Below, one piece after another: positions 11,196 through 22,689 of a DNA stretch of 64,000 nt. Source of the stretch: Leptobrachium leishanense (lineage: Eukaryota; Chordata; Amphibia; Anura; Megophryidae); assembly GCA_009667805.1 (NCBI GenBank), contig CM019064.1, positions 268,875,662-268,939,661 on the forward strand, read 5' to 3'. Below the pieces are notes generated by a model, which was not told the origin of the DNA, did not search any database, and was given only the letters and a program-made list of their open reading frames with translations. Position numbers and translations under genes: made by a program. Positions within the stretch are counted from its first letter, which is position 1. Every line of letters begins with the position of its first letter.

Positions 11196-11768
11196 CAGTG
11201 GCGTCAGTTTGGTTGGTCTCACCCGATACGGTTACTTATGGTGTCATATCTCTTTATTTATTGGGGTTTTTTTTTGCATCTTTTAGGCATTTTTAAAAAA
11301 AAAAATTAATTTTTTTTTTCTAATAGCGGTAACAGACCTTTTTATTATCATTCATAGTAACTTATATGTTAATTCCAGATATTTTCGTTCAGTAGTTCTT
11401 TTTAAAACAGCAGGCGACGGGTTTGGGGCTGCATTCGGTGGCCGATTCCCTGCACTTCAGAGACCCTGTGGTGAATTCACCGGGGAAATTTGATTCCCCA
11501 AAGTGCAGGGAACAACAGAACACTGAAATGTCTGCGTCATTTTGGTGCTCTGTGAACATTCTCTTTGTGGTGTTTTTTTTTGCCACCCCCTGGAAAGTGC
11601 CAGCCTAGGCCTTGCCTATCCAGGACATACTTGAAAATTAGAGAATTCTCACCAATGTATCCTTCCTGGTAAAATATATTTGTGTAAAGAAAAACTTTTT
11701 TTTTTTAGGGTGTCACCCTAGGGGGTGGTGTCACCCAGTGCGGACCGCACCAACGCCCGACGCCCCTG
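11196..11768. mobile_element. hAT MITE, satellite-free relative of the 978-4440 element
   Basis: Left end CAGTGGCGTCAGTTTGG and right end ..CCCGACGCCCCTG. TSD TTTACAAG / TTTACAGG (11188-11195 and 11769-11776, one mismatch). Subterminal GTGTCACCC blocks match those of the 978-4440 element. The interior is AT-rich and includes a piece of SINE tail (about 11620-11680, ending ATCCTTCCTGGTAAAAT). Confidence 0.8.
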
Positions 11769-12989
11769 TTTACAGGATCGGCATCCTTTACAATAAAGAA
11801 ACCCATCGTTAAGATGAAGCGGACCACCACAAGCGATTTGCTGCTGTTTTGGATACAACAATTTAGCACTTGGTTTACGTTCTCTAGAGTTGTGTCTACT
11901 GAGATAAAGTTGGATTTTAGTGGCTAAACCCCATGACATTTGAAGAACATGATAAATTTATTTTTTTAACAGGAGAATACAGGCAAATTTGTGTGATTCA
12001 GCAATCTCATAGGAGTTAATTAATGGAGTAGAGTAAATGATACAATGCCCACATATTTTTAATAGATTCTAAAGCAATGCTCATTTCATGCTGATTGATT
12101 TTTCTGCCTCATCTGAGGTTCTCTCTTCTAAAAATATTACTATAATAAGAGAGGTTTGATGCTTTAGATAATGAGAATTATTTTGATTAACTTGCTAAAG
12201 CTTGTTTTTTTTTCACACTGTGATTATGCTGCATTATGTAAATTTCAGCACGTTTGCAAAACTAACAACAGGTGATTCTTTAATTCAAATTTAGAATTGC
12301 ATGTTTCCCTGGGATATATCAGTTAATATTCCCATTGACCTCTCAAAGTATTTTGAATACAAAATAATGCAATTGGGATACACATATCCCAGGACAAAAA
12401 ATTACTTAGAACTGCATTGACATTGCAATATAATAATGTGACCCAGAAGTGATTATTTTGACTGTTTAAAAGTAAGTATATAATGAAACACATCAGCAAA
12501 ACAACCATGCAAGAGATGTTAGTATAAGGTAATATCACTAACTAGATAATTAGGCACATTTCATCCACCTTATGGGAACGTTTCAGTGCCCTGCACCTGA
12601 GTATGTAGAAAGTGGTTGCTAGCATGCTGGTATGCAAATCACCGACAAGCAGTGAAGTAATCAAAACCTTTGTATGCTCCATTGGATACCATTTATCACT
12701 AGGTTTTGCTGCATAATTAAACTTTTCATTCTTAAACTGATTGTAAAAATGAAAATTCTCTACAATAAGTTCAAACATTCTTTAGTACGTTGTTAGCAAT
12801 ACAAGATTTCATGTAGTTATACATTACATTAACAATTTGTTGTGGCTGTTTAACTTAAAATTAAATCACCACTTAATCACAGTCTACAATTAAACCAGAA
12901 ACAACGTACATCCTGTTCTTCATCTCGGAAGACAGTAACAGTTACTCCCCATGACATATCATTTTTTTTTTTTTTGTGAAAGGATTTTA
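11769..12989. other. Unassigned AT-rich DNA
   Basis: No protein domain or transposon ends recognised. A short minus-strand ORF at 11718-11939 includes a Cys-containing CGGPLHLNDGFLYCKGCRSC segment that could be a fossil exon or transposon piece, but I cannot name it. Poly-T at 12963-12975 is the interrupted tail of the SINE continuing at 13416. Confidence 0.4.
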
Positions 12990-13415
12990 GGCTAGGGTCA
13001 GACGAGCGCAGTGCGAACGCGCGTTCTGGCGCACTTAATCACGGCCGCACTAGCAGCAGATGCCGGGCAATGACGGCCAATATACGAAGTACGGTCGCAC
13101 AAAAGTCCGGCTGCGCAACGCAAGTGGAAAATGAACGCATTTTTTCGAGAACGTTAAACCACTAGTACTGACGTACAGAGTGCGCTGCGTCCGCATAGCG
13201 GCGTGTGTGCGTGATTAGGAGACGTCAGACGCTGCTAATGTCCGGCCAACATAACGTCCAGACACAAAAAGTGTTTTATTGATGATCCGTACAAAATCAC
13301 GGATGAAACTGCGCATAGTATGACCGCTATTGCGTATTCCGTGAAAAAATATGTCCATTCTTCGAACGCACATTTTCACGGACAACGTGAAAAATGCGTT
13401 AGTCTGACCCTAGCC
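12990..13415. mobile_element. Harbinger-type MITE, family A (inverted copy)
   Basis: GGCTAGGGTCAGACG ends with TTA on both sides (12987-12989 and 13416-13418). It lies inside the SINE tail: the neighbouring SINE at 15180 has the uninterrupted AAAGGATTTTACCAGGAAGG that is split here at TTA. Confidence 0.87.
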
Positions 13416-13600
13416 TTACCAGGAAGGATACATTGAGATTTCTCTCATTTTCAAGTATGTCCTGGGTGGCGAGTATGTACCGTTAGGTGTCTTGCCCAAG
13501 GACACTTACTGGAGAGGTGCTTGTCAGGATTGAACCCATGACTCCACAGGCACTCTCCATGCAGAGCAGTGATGTTACCTCTACTCCACCCAGCCGGTAC
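13416..13600 (-). mobile_element. tRNA-derived SINE, split by a MITE
   Basis: Shares about 170 bp with 15185-15365. On the minus strand it carries a tRNA-like head with a degenerate B box (GGTTCAATCC) and ends in a tail ..ATCCTTCCTGGTAAAATCC. The last part of the tail is at 12976-12989, beyond the MITE. tRNA origin is inferred from the B box and its spacing from a GGAGTAGAG-type A-box region. Confidence 0.7.
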
Positions 13601-14177
13601 CTGGTATCTGGACATCTGTCTTTTTGAACTTCATTATATTGCATATTTTCTTCTCTTGATTTCTTCCTCATTTTTTTTCTGTGAAAATTTTAAATATATC
13701 TTGTGGATCCTTTTATAGTGCTGTTACAGAGTAGAATAAAATATATAAAATATCAGGGAGGATATAAGATAGTGTAATACATTTGAATGGGATACGATAG
13801 GGTTGAAGCAGGAGCGGTAGAAAACCAATGGGTTAAACAATAGTTCCTCCTGATCCCCTCCATACTCCCCACTCCCATATTTAATCCTTTTACTTTCCAG
13901 TAGGAACTACTCTAAATCTAGTGCTGATATCTATCTGATCTCTGCAGGATATGATATACTTCCAGCTCAGCATGTCATGTGACCACGGGGGGGGGGGATT
14001 CCAGCCAAACCAATGGCTCTCAGTGGAGAAAGGCTTTGGGCAGAGGTTCTGGATCAGCCCTCTGAGCCCTACTCAGAGTGGAGAAAGACAAAGGAACTCA
14101 CAGCAGTTTGATCACTCAGGTAATATTAAGTGCTCACACTTTAAAAAGTGTCCCTTTAAATGGCATAAAAATATTGG
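13601..14177. other. Unassigned DNA
   Basis: No gene or element ends seen. Contains a G9 run at 13987-13995. Confidence 0.4.
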
Positions 14178-14358
14178 CAGGGCTATTCAGAAAGAGGTGA
14201 AAACCCTGAGAATGACTAGAGAATTGAAAATTCTAGGTCAAAATAGTCAAACCAGAAAAATTCTCCCATTTATCTCACTTTCCAAATTGGCTATTTGGTC
14301 TAGATTGTTCATTCTCCTGCCAATTTTTAAGGTTTTCACCTCTCTCTGAATAACCCTG
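14178..14358. mobile_element. Mariner-like MITE with CAGGGTTATTCAG ends
   Basis: Near-palindromic 181-bp element: CAGGGCTATTCAGAAAGAGG at the left, and CTCTCTGAATAACCCTG at the right followed by TA. Related copies at 32176-32544 are flanked by TA, and a single end is seen at 26036. Confidence 0.7.
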
Positions 14359-14404
14359 TAGGAAAAAAATCCAAGATCAATCTCAAAGAAAAAGGCATGA
14401 ACAT

Positions 14405-15144
14405 TAGGGATGTGCGTTTCGGGTTTCGGAATTTCGGAATTTTCACGAAATTTCCCGATTCGTGTCTTCGGATTCGGCTGAATCGGGTCGGACCCGAAAA
14501 CCGATAGATCCGAAAAGTTTTCCGAGCCGAAACAAAAAAATTTCGGATTTTTCGAATGGACTTGAAATGTGTCAAATCGAAATTTATTTTTGCTCTATTC
14601 ATGATTTCGGTTCCATTCGTGATTTCGGTTCCATTTCGGTAATTCTGGAAATCGTATATTTAACTATTATCGGTTATATCGCTGATTCTGTAAATTTTGT
14701 ATTTGTAAATGCGTATCACTTGTTTCTTGTGGCATTCGGGTCAGTTTAGCGTTTTTTAAATCGTTTTGTTCATTTTTTTGTTCCTTGGCTTTCATACCAT
14801 TTTAATATGATTAAATAAAGTTGTGAAATGTATATTCAATTATTCATAAGAAAAAAAGGATCTTTATTTAATAAAAAAAAACACGATAGAATCGCCAGAA
14901 TTATCGTAGACACTTTGAAAGGAGAACAAAAGTTCCGAAAAAAACGAAAATTTCCGAAAAGTCGATACAAAAAACGAGCAAAGTGACCCGAAAACACGAA
15001 AAATGGTCGCTATTCCGAAAAAAAAATGTACACGAAAAACGAGCCGAACCGAATCGAAACAGAAATCGGTCGAAACGAGCCGAATCGAAAATTTTAAACA
15101 TCCGAACAAATCGAACCGAAAAAAAAAATCGGTGCACAAGCCTA
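14405..15144. mobile_element. hAT-like MITE (short derivative of the 47084-55221 element)
   Basis: Ends TAGGGATGTGCG and TGCACAAGCCTA; TSD ATGAACAT / ATAAACAT (one mismatch). Both arms are built of TTTCGG and CGAACCGAA words. Outer sequences match both ends of the 8.1-kb element; the join at about 14732-14738 corresponds to a deletion of everything between about 47410 and 54695 there. Confidence 0.85.
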
Positions 15145-15179
15145 ATAAACATCATGAAGTATATGTATATATTTTTTTG

Positions 15180-15365
15180 GAGAAAGGATTTTACCAGGAA
15201 GGATACATTGAGACTTCTCTCGTTTTCAAGTATGTCCTGGGTGGCGAGTATGTACCGTTAGGTGTCTTGCACAAGGACACTTACTGGAGAGGTGCTCTTG
15301 CCGGGATTGAACCTGTGTCTCCACATTTATAGAGCAGTGATGTTAGCTCTACTCCATCCAGCTGG
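15180..15365 (-). mobile_element. tRNA-derived SINE
   Basis: Second copy of the SINE at 13416, without the MITE. The minus strand reads a tRNA-like head with GGTTCAATCCCGGC (B box) and a tail AGAGAAGTCTCAATGTATCC..CCTGGTAAAATCC. The two copies differ by small indels. Confidence 0.75.
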
Positions 15366-15691
15366 TATCTATAGCCAGCATATAAGAGGAGTTATCAATG
15401 GAAGAATAGCATCAAAGAATACAACAAAATTTGTCTATAATAAAATGTTGAAAAGAACAGAAGCAATCGCAATTTATCAAATACAGAATATTTTTAAGCT
15501 AGAGGTGGAAGTCAGAGGACAGTCCCATTCTTTTTGGCAGAAACCAATAGGTTTATGGGAAAACAACATGAGCCTCTTTTAAACCTATCACCAACACACA
15601 CATACACCTACACAGAAACACACCCGACATTGACATGCATACACAGTGTAAATGCACTGTAATATCAATACAGTGCCTTTATAGGCTTTAA
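15366..15691. other. Unassigned DNA with CA-rich stretch
   Basis: Nothing recognised except a short ACAC-rich region near 15592-15630. Confidence 0.4.
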
Positions 15692-16533
15692 CCACTTGAG
15701 TGTGAAGGAGATGTAGGGATCGTCCTCTCGTTTCACTCCTGTGCGCGGAGGACGTTTCCTGCACGAAGTCGTGTTCAAGCCCCCCTCCCGCCGATACTCA
15801 CCTCTCCGTACCACGCACGCAGATCTGACTTACTTGTCATTCTGCATGGCATGATAATTAACCACTAGCTACCAAGGGGTTTCCCTATAGAAACCCTATG
15901 GTGGAGATAGGGGGTCCAAACGACCCCCCTATCTTCCAATCCGTGGACGTGAGATGTTAATGTTTAGTATCATTGAAAAGGAAAGAGCATGGCCTTTCCA
16001 ATTATACCAAACATGACCCTGTTAAAAGTAAAAACAACATTGAAAAAAATAAAATAAAAAATATTTTAAAAAAATTAATGCAGCACAATTTTTCACATTT
16101 CAATTATAAAGTGAACAATGATGTTGCACTAATGTTTTTTTTTTTGTTTAGGTTAAAAAAAATCTCAGAAAAATAAGGTAACAGGTTCCCAATTCTGATT
16201 TTTTAAAGATTCGTAGCCCATAGAATATATAATCGCAATGGCTCGGGTGATAAAATGTGAAAAATTACAACTGTAGATGATTGAAATTTTAATGGAAATT
16301 CAAATTTTTTTACAATTTTTGTTATAGCATTTTGGCAGGACGTGTCGCATACATATAATAATGATATATTATGAATCTGCCAAATGTAAAAAAAAAAAAA
16401 AAAAAAAAAAGATATATAATTTCTCTGGGTCGTATATTAAAATGAGACTTCAAATCACATTTAAACATGATGAGCACAAAACGGTAAAATTGAGCTCAGT
16501 ACGCAGAGGTGAAATAGCTCAGCAGTGAAGGGG
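15692..16533. mobile_element. TTAA-flanked MITE (piggyBac-like target site)
   Basis: TTAA at 15688-15691 and 16534-16537. Begins CCACTTGAGTGTG and ends CAGCAGTGAAGGGG. The interior (GGTGGAGATAGGGGGT, GAGCATGGCCTTTCCAA) matches the elements at 34446-35643 and 50943-54585. Includes an A24-type run at about 16388-16410. No coding capacity. Confidence 0.72.
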
Positions 16534-17027
16534 TTAAGCAGTATTTCCCTGCATGTGTCCCCCAAGGTCAATAGTGGTACTGCAGCATGTCTTTAATTGG
16601 ACACTGCCCGCATAGTGTTTCAATCATCATTCCAATTGTTGTACATCAGTCGATATGTCTAATGTACTGTGACTTTAAGGACATATTCTAGGCTCATTTC
16701 CAAATGAATTTAATTTGTAATATTCAAAATTCATTGCATTCCTACAGAATACATGCATTTGCTAGTAGAGGTAGTGTAAGGGTTAATGTGCTTGACACAC
16801 ATCTTCTGTTGAACTTGATCAAGTTGTTTAGGGCACAACAGGGTCACTTTACGTTACATAACAGGGATCTGAAACATATATTCCACATCTAAAAACTCCC
16901 CACAAAAGTATACCATAGTGTTCTACTATAGAATCCCCTGCACCTTTAAGGAAGGGGCACATGACTGATGGCCTGGGCGGATGGTCAGAAAAGGAAATGT
17001 GGAGCTATTGGTCATACGTGCAACATT
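16534..17027. other. Unassigned DNA
   Basis: No gene or repeat ends recognised in this interval. Confidence 0.4.
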
Positions 17028-17202
17028 GTTTCAATTAGACATGTGCACAGCACAAAATTACGTTTTGAACTAATGGATTAGTCCTAAAACGCAATTTATT
17101 TAGTTTCTAAAGAAATTTGTTTTCAGTTCTTTAGTATGAAAACTAATTTCATTCATCCGAAAACCAGTGGATACAATTACTATTGTAGTGGCTCCTCAGA
17201 GG

Positions 17203-17480
17203 GCTGAGATCGCTGCTTGTTACAGTATCTCTCACTCTCAGCAAAATGTGTCAGGCACAGCTGTTACAGTAACTGACTGCTGCTCATCACAGCGCTCAGA
17301 GTTTCAGTAAAACTAGTAAATAATATTTTTATATATAAGAGGTTATAACAATATTATTTACTTGTTTTACTGAAACTCTGAGCGCTGTGATGAGCAGCAG
17401 TCAGTTACTGTAACAGTTGAGCCTGATACATTGTACTGAGAGATAATATAACAAGCAGCCGATCTCAGCGCTCAGAGCCA
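17203..17480. repeat. Long inverted repeat inside the hAT element
   Basis: Arms of over 100 nt: CTGCTGCTCATCACAGCGCT at about 17279 pairs with AGCGCTGTGATGAGCAGCAG at about 17380. The loop is AT-rich around 17320-17345. Confidence 0.85.
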
Positions 17481-17509
17481 CTGGAGTTAAAGGGCTCAAA
17501 AAAAATGCT

Positions 17510-17800
17510 CCTCTCTGTATAATGTATAGAACATCCTCCTGCATTAATACCCCTCTCTGTATAATGTAGATAACATCCACATGCATTAATTAATACCCCT
17601 CTCTGTATAATGTATAGAACATCCTCCTGAATTAATTAATGTCCCTCTCTGTTTAGAACATCCTCCTCTATTTATATCTTTATCTGTATAATGTATATAA
17701 CATCCTCCTGCATTAATACCTCTCTCTGTATAATGTATAGAACATCCTCCTGCATTAATTAATGCTCCCCTCTCTGTATAGAACATCCTACTGCATTGGC
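17510..17800. repeat. Minisatellite of about 45 bp
   Basis: Repeats of CCTCTCTGTATAATGTATAGAACATCCTCCTGCATTAA type with spacing from about 40 to 60 bp, at least six imperfect units, some with an ATTAATTAATG insertion. Confidence 0.85.
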
Positions 17801-18736
17801 ATGTGGAGGGTACAGAACTTCGGAATGCAATGCTTATCCAGCACAAGAGAGGGAACTTTTACTTAAACTTTGTATCTCTGTGGGGGAGACAGACAGAATT
17901 ATAAAAGCTGGGGAGAGGGAAAATATTAACGTAAATCGGTCTGAAAGCTCAGAGAAGAGATGACTGGTGCAAATTTATTTTTATAATAAAATAAAGCACT
18001 TTAAATCCAGGGAAACATTCAAATAAATTACACTGAAGGCTCATAATGACAGAGTAACTGTGAGAGCTGGATACTAAGTGTATCAGACGTAAAAAAAAAA
18101 AACTTTTATAACAAGCAGCACTGGGAGAGGAGAGGGACTTTATATAAAACGTGTATTATAGATGAGGAAAGGGGGTTAATGCTCCTGGATAATATAAAAT
18201 GTATCAGACCTAAGCCCCTAATATGCAGAGCGGGAGGGGAGATAACACACGTTTTATAAAGTCCCTCTCTTCTCCCAGCGCTGCTTGTTATAAAGGGGTT
18301 TTTACTATCCAGCCCTCCTCTGTCATTAGCTTTCAGTGTGATTAATTTGAATGTTTTCCTTCTCCAGCTGCTTTTACCATCTTGCCTGCCTCATAGACAT
18401 GAAAGGGTTAAGTAAAGGTTTTCTCTCCTGTGCTGCGAGTGAGTATTCTGGAGCTCTATCACTGTCAGATTTTCAGGTAGGGGTCGGGAAGGATTACGCA
18501 TACAAACCTTTTCTGTAGCTTTGCGATGTTACGCTCTTCATTGCTGGTCTCCTTCACTCATCAATGTAATATCACAAAAAGGACTGAAACTAAAATGTAG
18601 TGCATTATTTTTTAGTTTCTTTCGTTTTTTGTACTGAGCAGTTTCGTATCTCTTGAGTAATGCGAAAATGGAATTATCCCAAAATTCGGACTAAATCGCT
18701 TTAGTACTAAAACTAATGCACATGTCTAGTTTCAAT

Positions 18737-19384
18737 TACCTATATATGCATCTGTGGGGGGTGGGTTCTGTCTCTTTGTTCCCTGCCAGAGTCAACTGTG
18801 CATCAAGGAGATTCTGTGAGAGACAAGGAAACTTGGTGATTGAAATGGCTGTTATTTATTTTGTTTGTTGGATCAGCTTAGGGAGTGTGTCACACATATC
18901 AGTTTATGAGATGCTTTTTGTCTCACACATATCAGCTTATGAGATGCTTTTTGTCTCACACATATCTGCTTATGAGATGCTTTTTGTGTCCCACATATCA
19001 GGAAATGAGCTGCTTTTTGTTGATCAGTCCATTTGCTGTATCTAGGCCTGTAAACACAAGTTTTATCAGCTCCCTTTATTTTGATTAATTTTCTGATATG
19101 TTCCCTGATTCTAAATCCAGGGAAGGAATGCTCTTTGTGTTGCTGTTTGCTCATGTCTCTCTGACTTCACTCCTGGTACCATGTGATGAATCCACTGAAG
19201 TATTTGCAGACAACAAGGAGCTTGATAAGAAAAGATTTTACTCAGCAGAATCATCTTACAATGGCTGCCACTCCCCGCTCCCGGATCACATGACTGTTAA
19301 CTGTTTCCTAACATGCAGAATGAACTAGGCATAATTATGATATATTTAATATATAATATGAAGCATACACATCATTACAGGGAG
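18737..19384. other. Unassigned DNA upstream of the Ngaro-like element
   Basis: Apart from the 33-bp tandem repeat no ends or domains are recognised. Part of it could be the 5' untranslated or repeat region of the following retroelement, but I see no direct repeat proving that. Confidence 0.35.
18884..19010 (+). repeat. Short tandem repeat of 33 bp
   Basis: About four units of TCACACATATCAGYTTATGA followed by GATGCTTTTTGTC. The last unit is diverged. Confidence 0.9.
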
Positions 19385-20239
19385 CATTCTGCTGCTGCTC
19401 GAGGTTTCATTTTGCAGGACTTGCTGTACAAGACTTTGGTGCCGGCCCATGAACAGTCTCCTGAGGACGATGAGGAGCCCCACCAGTGGCAGAGGAAACG
19501 GCGCTCTAAGCCCCCAGTTCGGTTAAGCCCGAGGCCTCGGAGTTCAGAGGCATGATGGTGAAGCTGAGGTGCAGGACGCGGTTTCCCTGGTCATCTGAGG
19601 GGTTTATCGTCTTAGATACGCCGCCTCGTGAGCTGCGTTCTGGATTGTGGCGGAGGGTGACCATGGCGCGTGCTGCTGCTGCAGGTTTTTTCCCCTCTGG
19701 TTTTAGGTGCAGTGTTTGGTAGGGAGCAACAAGCGGATGGTGCTGGCCATGCTGGTGAAGACCGCTGACATACCGGTGGCTGTGGACAGACGGCGCCCCT
19801 TACCTAGCACTTCGGTTGGTGGCTTTATGGGTCGGAATGGTTGTTTACAGCGCTCTCTTCCGAGGGGTGGCTTGGATTCTGGATCTGGAGGTTTGCGGTG
19901 GATGCCTAATATCAGTGGAGGTGCTGTTTCTTGGCGACCATCGCTGGATCCACCTTTGACTGCTGTCCCAAGGGCTGCTGGAGGATCATCCATGCTGGCG
20001 GCTGGTGAGTCGGGTTTTGAGGGTGCGGTGTTTGGATCGCTGGGCCTTTCGGGCACTGATGCATCTGGCAGGGCTAGTGGGGTGACGACGGGGTTAATAG
20101 AGACCCTGGTTGTGGCTATTAGGCACTGGCAGGATGGGTCGGTTGCTGCGTCACGTGCGCAAGCGTCGCTGGGTTCAGCTGGGCATGCTGTTGCTGGGGG
20201 CGTGGCGTCTGTGTTAATTTTGCGCCTGGTTCCGCTGGG

Positions 20240-20677
20240 ATGGGAGCCCCTGAGTCTGCTCTTTCACAATGTTTGGGGCCTGCTTCTGCTCCTGTGCAGG
20301 ATCCTGCTGTGCTCGGTGGAGCGGCGCTTGCAGCTGGGGCTTCCCCGTTGGACGCGGTGGTTGGACCTTCGGTACCTGCTGCGGTAAATGTTCCTGCGCC
20401 ACTCGCTAGTGGTATTCCTGTGCCTGGTGCAGTTGGTCCTGCGGTAGGCTCTTATGGGGCTTGTGGTTTATGTCCAATGGGCCTACAGGTCTTTAATGAC
20501 ATTAAGGAGAAAATTTGGAAAGGTGAATATGTTGATGTTATGACTTTGGTTTCTTCGGATAGGGAGACAATTGATCGTCCAGGTGTTGATTCCTTGCCCG
20601 GGGTCAAGGATAAGGACCAAGCGAAGACTTTGCCACAGACCTTTGGTAACTGGATTCAAGGTTTTTCTAGCTTATAG
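20240..20677 (+). pseudogene. Gag-like segment of Ngaro-like element
   Basis: An open segment with an Ala/Pro/Val-rich N-terminal half and a C-terminal half containing MGLQVFNDIKEKIWKGEYVD and DRETIDR. Assigned to gag by position upstream of the RT and by its composition; the motif VFNDIKEKIWKGEYVDVMTL is of the kind seen in DIRS/Ngaro ORF1 proteins as I recall them. No zinc knuckle is visible in this frame. Flanking frames suggest further indels on either side. Confidence 0.5.
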
Positions 20678-21099
20678 CGCAATTTTGTGCGAGGGTTTCC
20701 CCGACCACAGCGTGTCTTTGTTTGCGAGTTTGGGAGGCTTGCAAAATTTACGGGGGTCTATTTTGTTTTGTTACGACCAACAGTTTTGGCAGAAGATGGT
20801 GGTGTGTCCTGGGCTCCGCTTGTTTTGCAGGACGCCAATCTGTGGCTATTACTCATGATGCCAAACTGCCCAGTGGTGTCACCCTTTCCTGCATCCGTGG
20901 TGCCCGGAGCCCCTGGAGTGCCCGCGGGTGCAGAGAGGGGGTGATGCTGGCTCTTTAATGAGTCCCATTGCCGTTGGTCCTCATATTGCAGGTTCAAGCA
21001 TGAATGTTCTTCCTGTGGGGGGTCCCAACCGGCATTTCGATGATTCAGAAAGGGCCATGGCTCGGCCTTTAGGGCTTCGGGTCAGACAGCCTGATAGAA

Positions 21100-22430
21100 G
21101 GGATCACCCCGGTGATCGTGCGGGCCATGGCTCCTTGGCTAGACCGGTACCCCAATAGGCGATGCGCTGCGTTGTTATTGTGGGTTTTCGTGAGGGTTTT
21201 GTTATTCCACATGTGCCTTCTGACTTTTCTCGATTTGGTGGCTGGACCTGGTTGTTATTGGCAAAAGCGGACATGGAGTCGGCATTTCGGTTGTTACCGA
21301 TTCGACCGGATTGCTATCACTTGCTGGGGTGTTCCTTTCGTGGAGGTTTTTATTACGACCGTTGTCTTCCGATGGGCTGCTTGATCTTTTGCTACTATTT
21401 TGAGTTGTTCTCTTCCTGTTTGAATTGGGTGGTGTGTTGGCGCGCTGGACGGAGTTCGGTGGTTCATTATTAGGATGATTTCCTATTCGTGGAGCTGGCG
21501 GATTCCGGCGATTGCGTTGCGCTGCTGCAGTTTTTCGGGAGGTTGCCGAGGAATTCGGTGTGCCTTTGGCCCATGATACGACGGGGGGGCCCAGTTTAAT
21601 CGCTTGCCTTTTTTGGGCATTGAGATCTATACTGTCCGTGTTTTCCGTTTGTCTGTAGAGAAATTCAGACCTTTGGGGTTTGGTGGGGAGGGCGCGGGGT
21701 GTTGCGAAGTTGCGGCCTTCTGATATTTAATCTTTACCACCGGGGTACGCGCACCTCGCCACTTTGTTCGCATCACCAGTTCCTTGAAGGCGGACCTTGT
21801 GGTGTGTCAATCCTTCTTGCTGCATTATGATGGGCTGACGTATTGGCAAGAGGCAAACGTGGACAATCAGTCCCTCGAGTTTTTTTGCCGATGCGTCTGG
21901 GGCTCCTGGCTTTGGCGTGTACTTTCAGGGTGCTTGGTGTGCCGAAGCGTGGCACCCGCGCTGGGTGGCGTCTGAGTTGGTGAGGAATCCTTTGATTGTG
22001 GCCCTGGAGCTGTGGGGGGAGCATCTAGCTAATAGGCGAGTGGTGTCTGGATGGACAACCTGGTGTGGTGAATCGTTCGTCGGCCGGTTCCCCTCCTGTC
22101 TTGGCTCTTTTGTGTGACCTGGTGCTGCGCGGTCTCGAGCGAAATGTGTGGTTGCGGGCCTGGCACATGCCGGGTGTGCGGAACCTGATTGCTGACGCTC
22201 TCTCCCACTTCCAGTGGCTCCGGGAGCAGCAAGGAATGCAACACCCTTTCCGCTGTGGCTCTGGACCCTCGCTTCGCCGGGCTGAGGATTTTGTTGGGGG
22301 ACTCTGTCGGGAGCGAGGTGGACGGCATATTCTCAGGTCTGGCAGAGGTGGGGGTCACGGGGGGAATGAGGTTGGCATTCTGAGGAGGATCGTAGGGGCA
22401 ACCTTGATTTATTTCGATTCCCTCCGGGAG
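21100..22430 (+). pseudogene. Reverse transcriptase and RNase H remnants (Ngaro/DIRS type)
   Basis: RT signatures: ADMESAFRLLPIRPDCYHLL (first catalytic Asp), CSFRGGFYYDRCLPMGC, and HY-stop-DDFLFV at 21465-21491, where a TAG replaces the variable residue of the Y-x-DD box. RNase H-like features: ANVDNQSLEFF then ASGAPGFGVYFQGAWCAEAW in a shifted frame, ELWGEHLANRRVV, and WHMPGVRNLIADALSH, which is the usual end of this domain in DIRS-order elements. At least five frame breaks. The protein would copy element RNA into DNA; this copy is dead. Confidence 0.78.
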
Positions 22431-22689
22431 TAAGGGGGCTCCGGTTTGGGAGCGGCCGGAGTACTGACTGCCCTTTCTTTTGGTGCGAGACTTTTGGTTG
22501 GGAGGATGTTGGTCGGGATTTCCTGCTTTGAGGGATTGTTTCGGGTTGGTGGCGGACTGCGGTGTCTGAGGTTCGGCGCCCAGCTTCTGGCCCCATGTTT
22601 TTGGAACTGTTGGATGTTTTACTCGGCGTTTGTCGTGATCTTTTTGAGGTCGCGATTGTTTGGAGTTGCGTTTGCTTTTGCCTTTTAGG

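Larger units (their letters stand above)
17036..18728. mobile_element. hAT nonautonomous element with two hairpins and a minisatellite
   Basis: Ends TAGACATGTGCA and TGCACATGTCTA; exact 8-bp TSD GTTTCAAT (17028-17035 and 18729-18736). The interior contains a long hairpin (about 17203-17480), a 40-50-bp minisatellite (about 17510-17800) and a second hairpin (about 18100-18300). No transposase. Confidence 0.9.

Noticed and set aside
11718..11939. Cys-containing minus-strand ORF (CKGCRSC)
   Set aside because: Runs across a hAT TSD and end; the Cys spacing does not match a domain I can name.
12323..12778. Two short minus-strand ORFs
   Set aside because: Random AT-rich frames without motifs or splice evidence.
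15262..15365. Possible tRNA gene
   Set aside because: Only a degenerate B box and a tRNA-like head are present; it is part of a SINE with a second copy at 13416.
17510..17800. CRISPR-like array
   Set aside because: Repeats are contiguous with variable spacing and no unique spacers, in a eukaryotic transposon.
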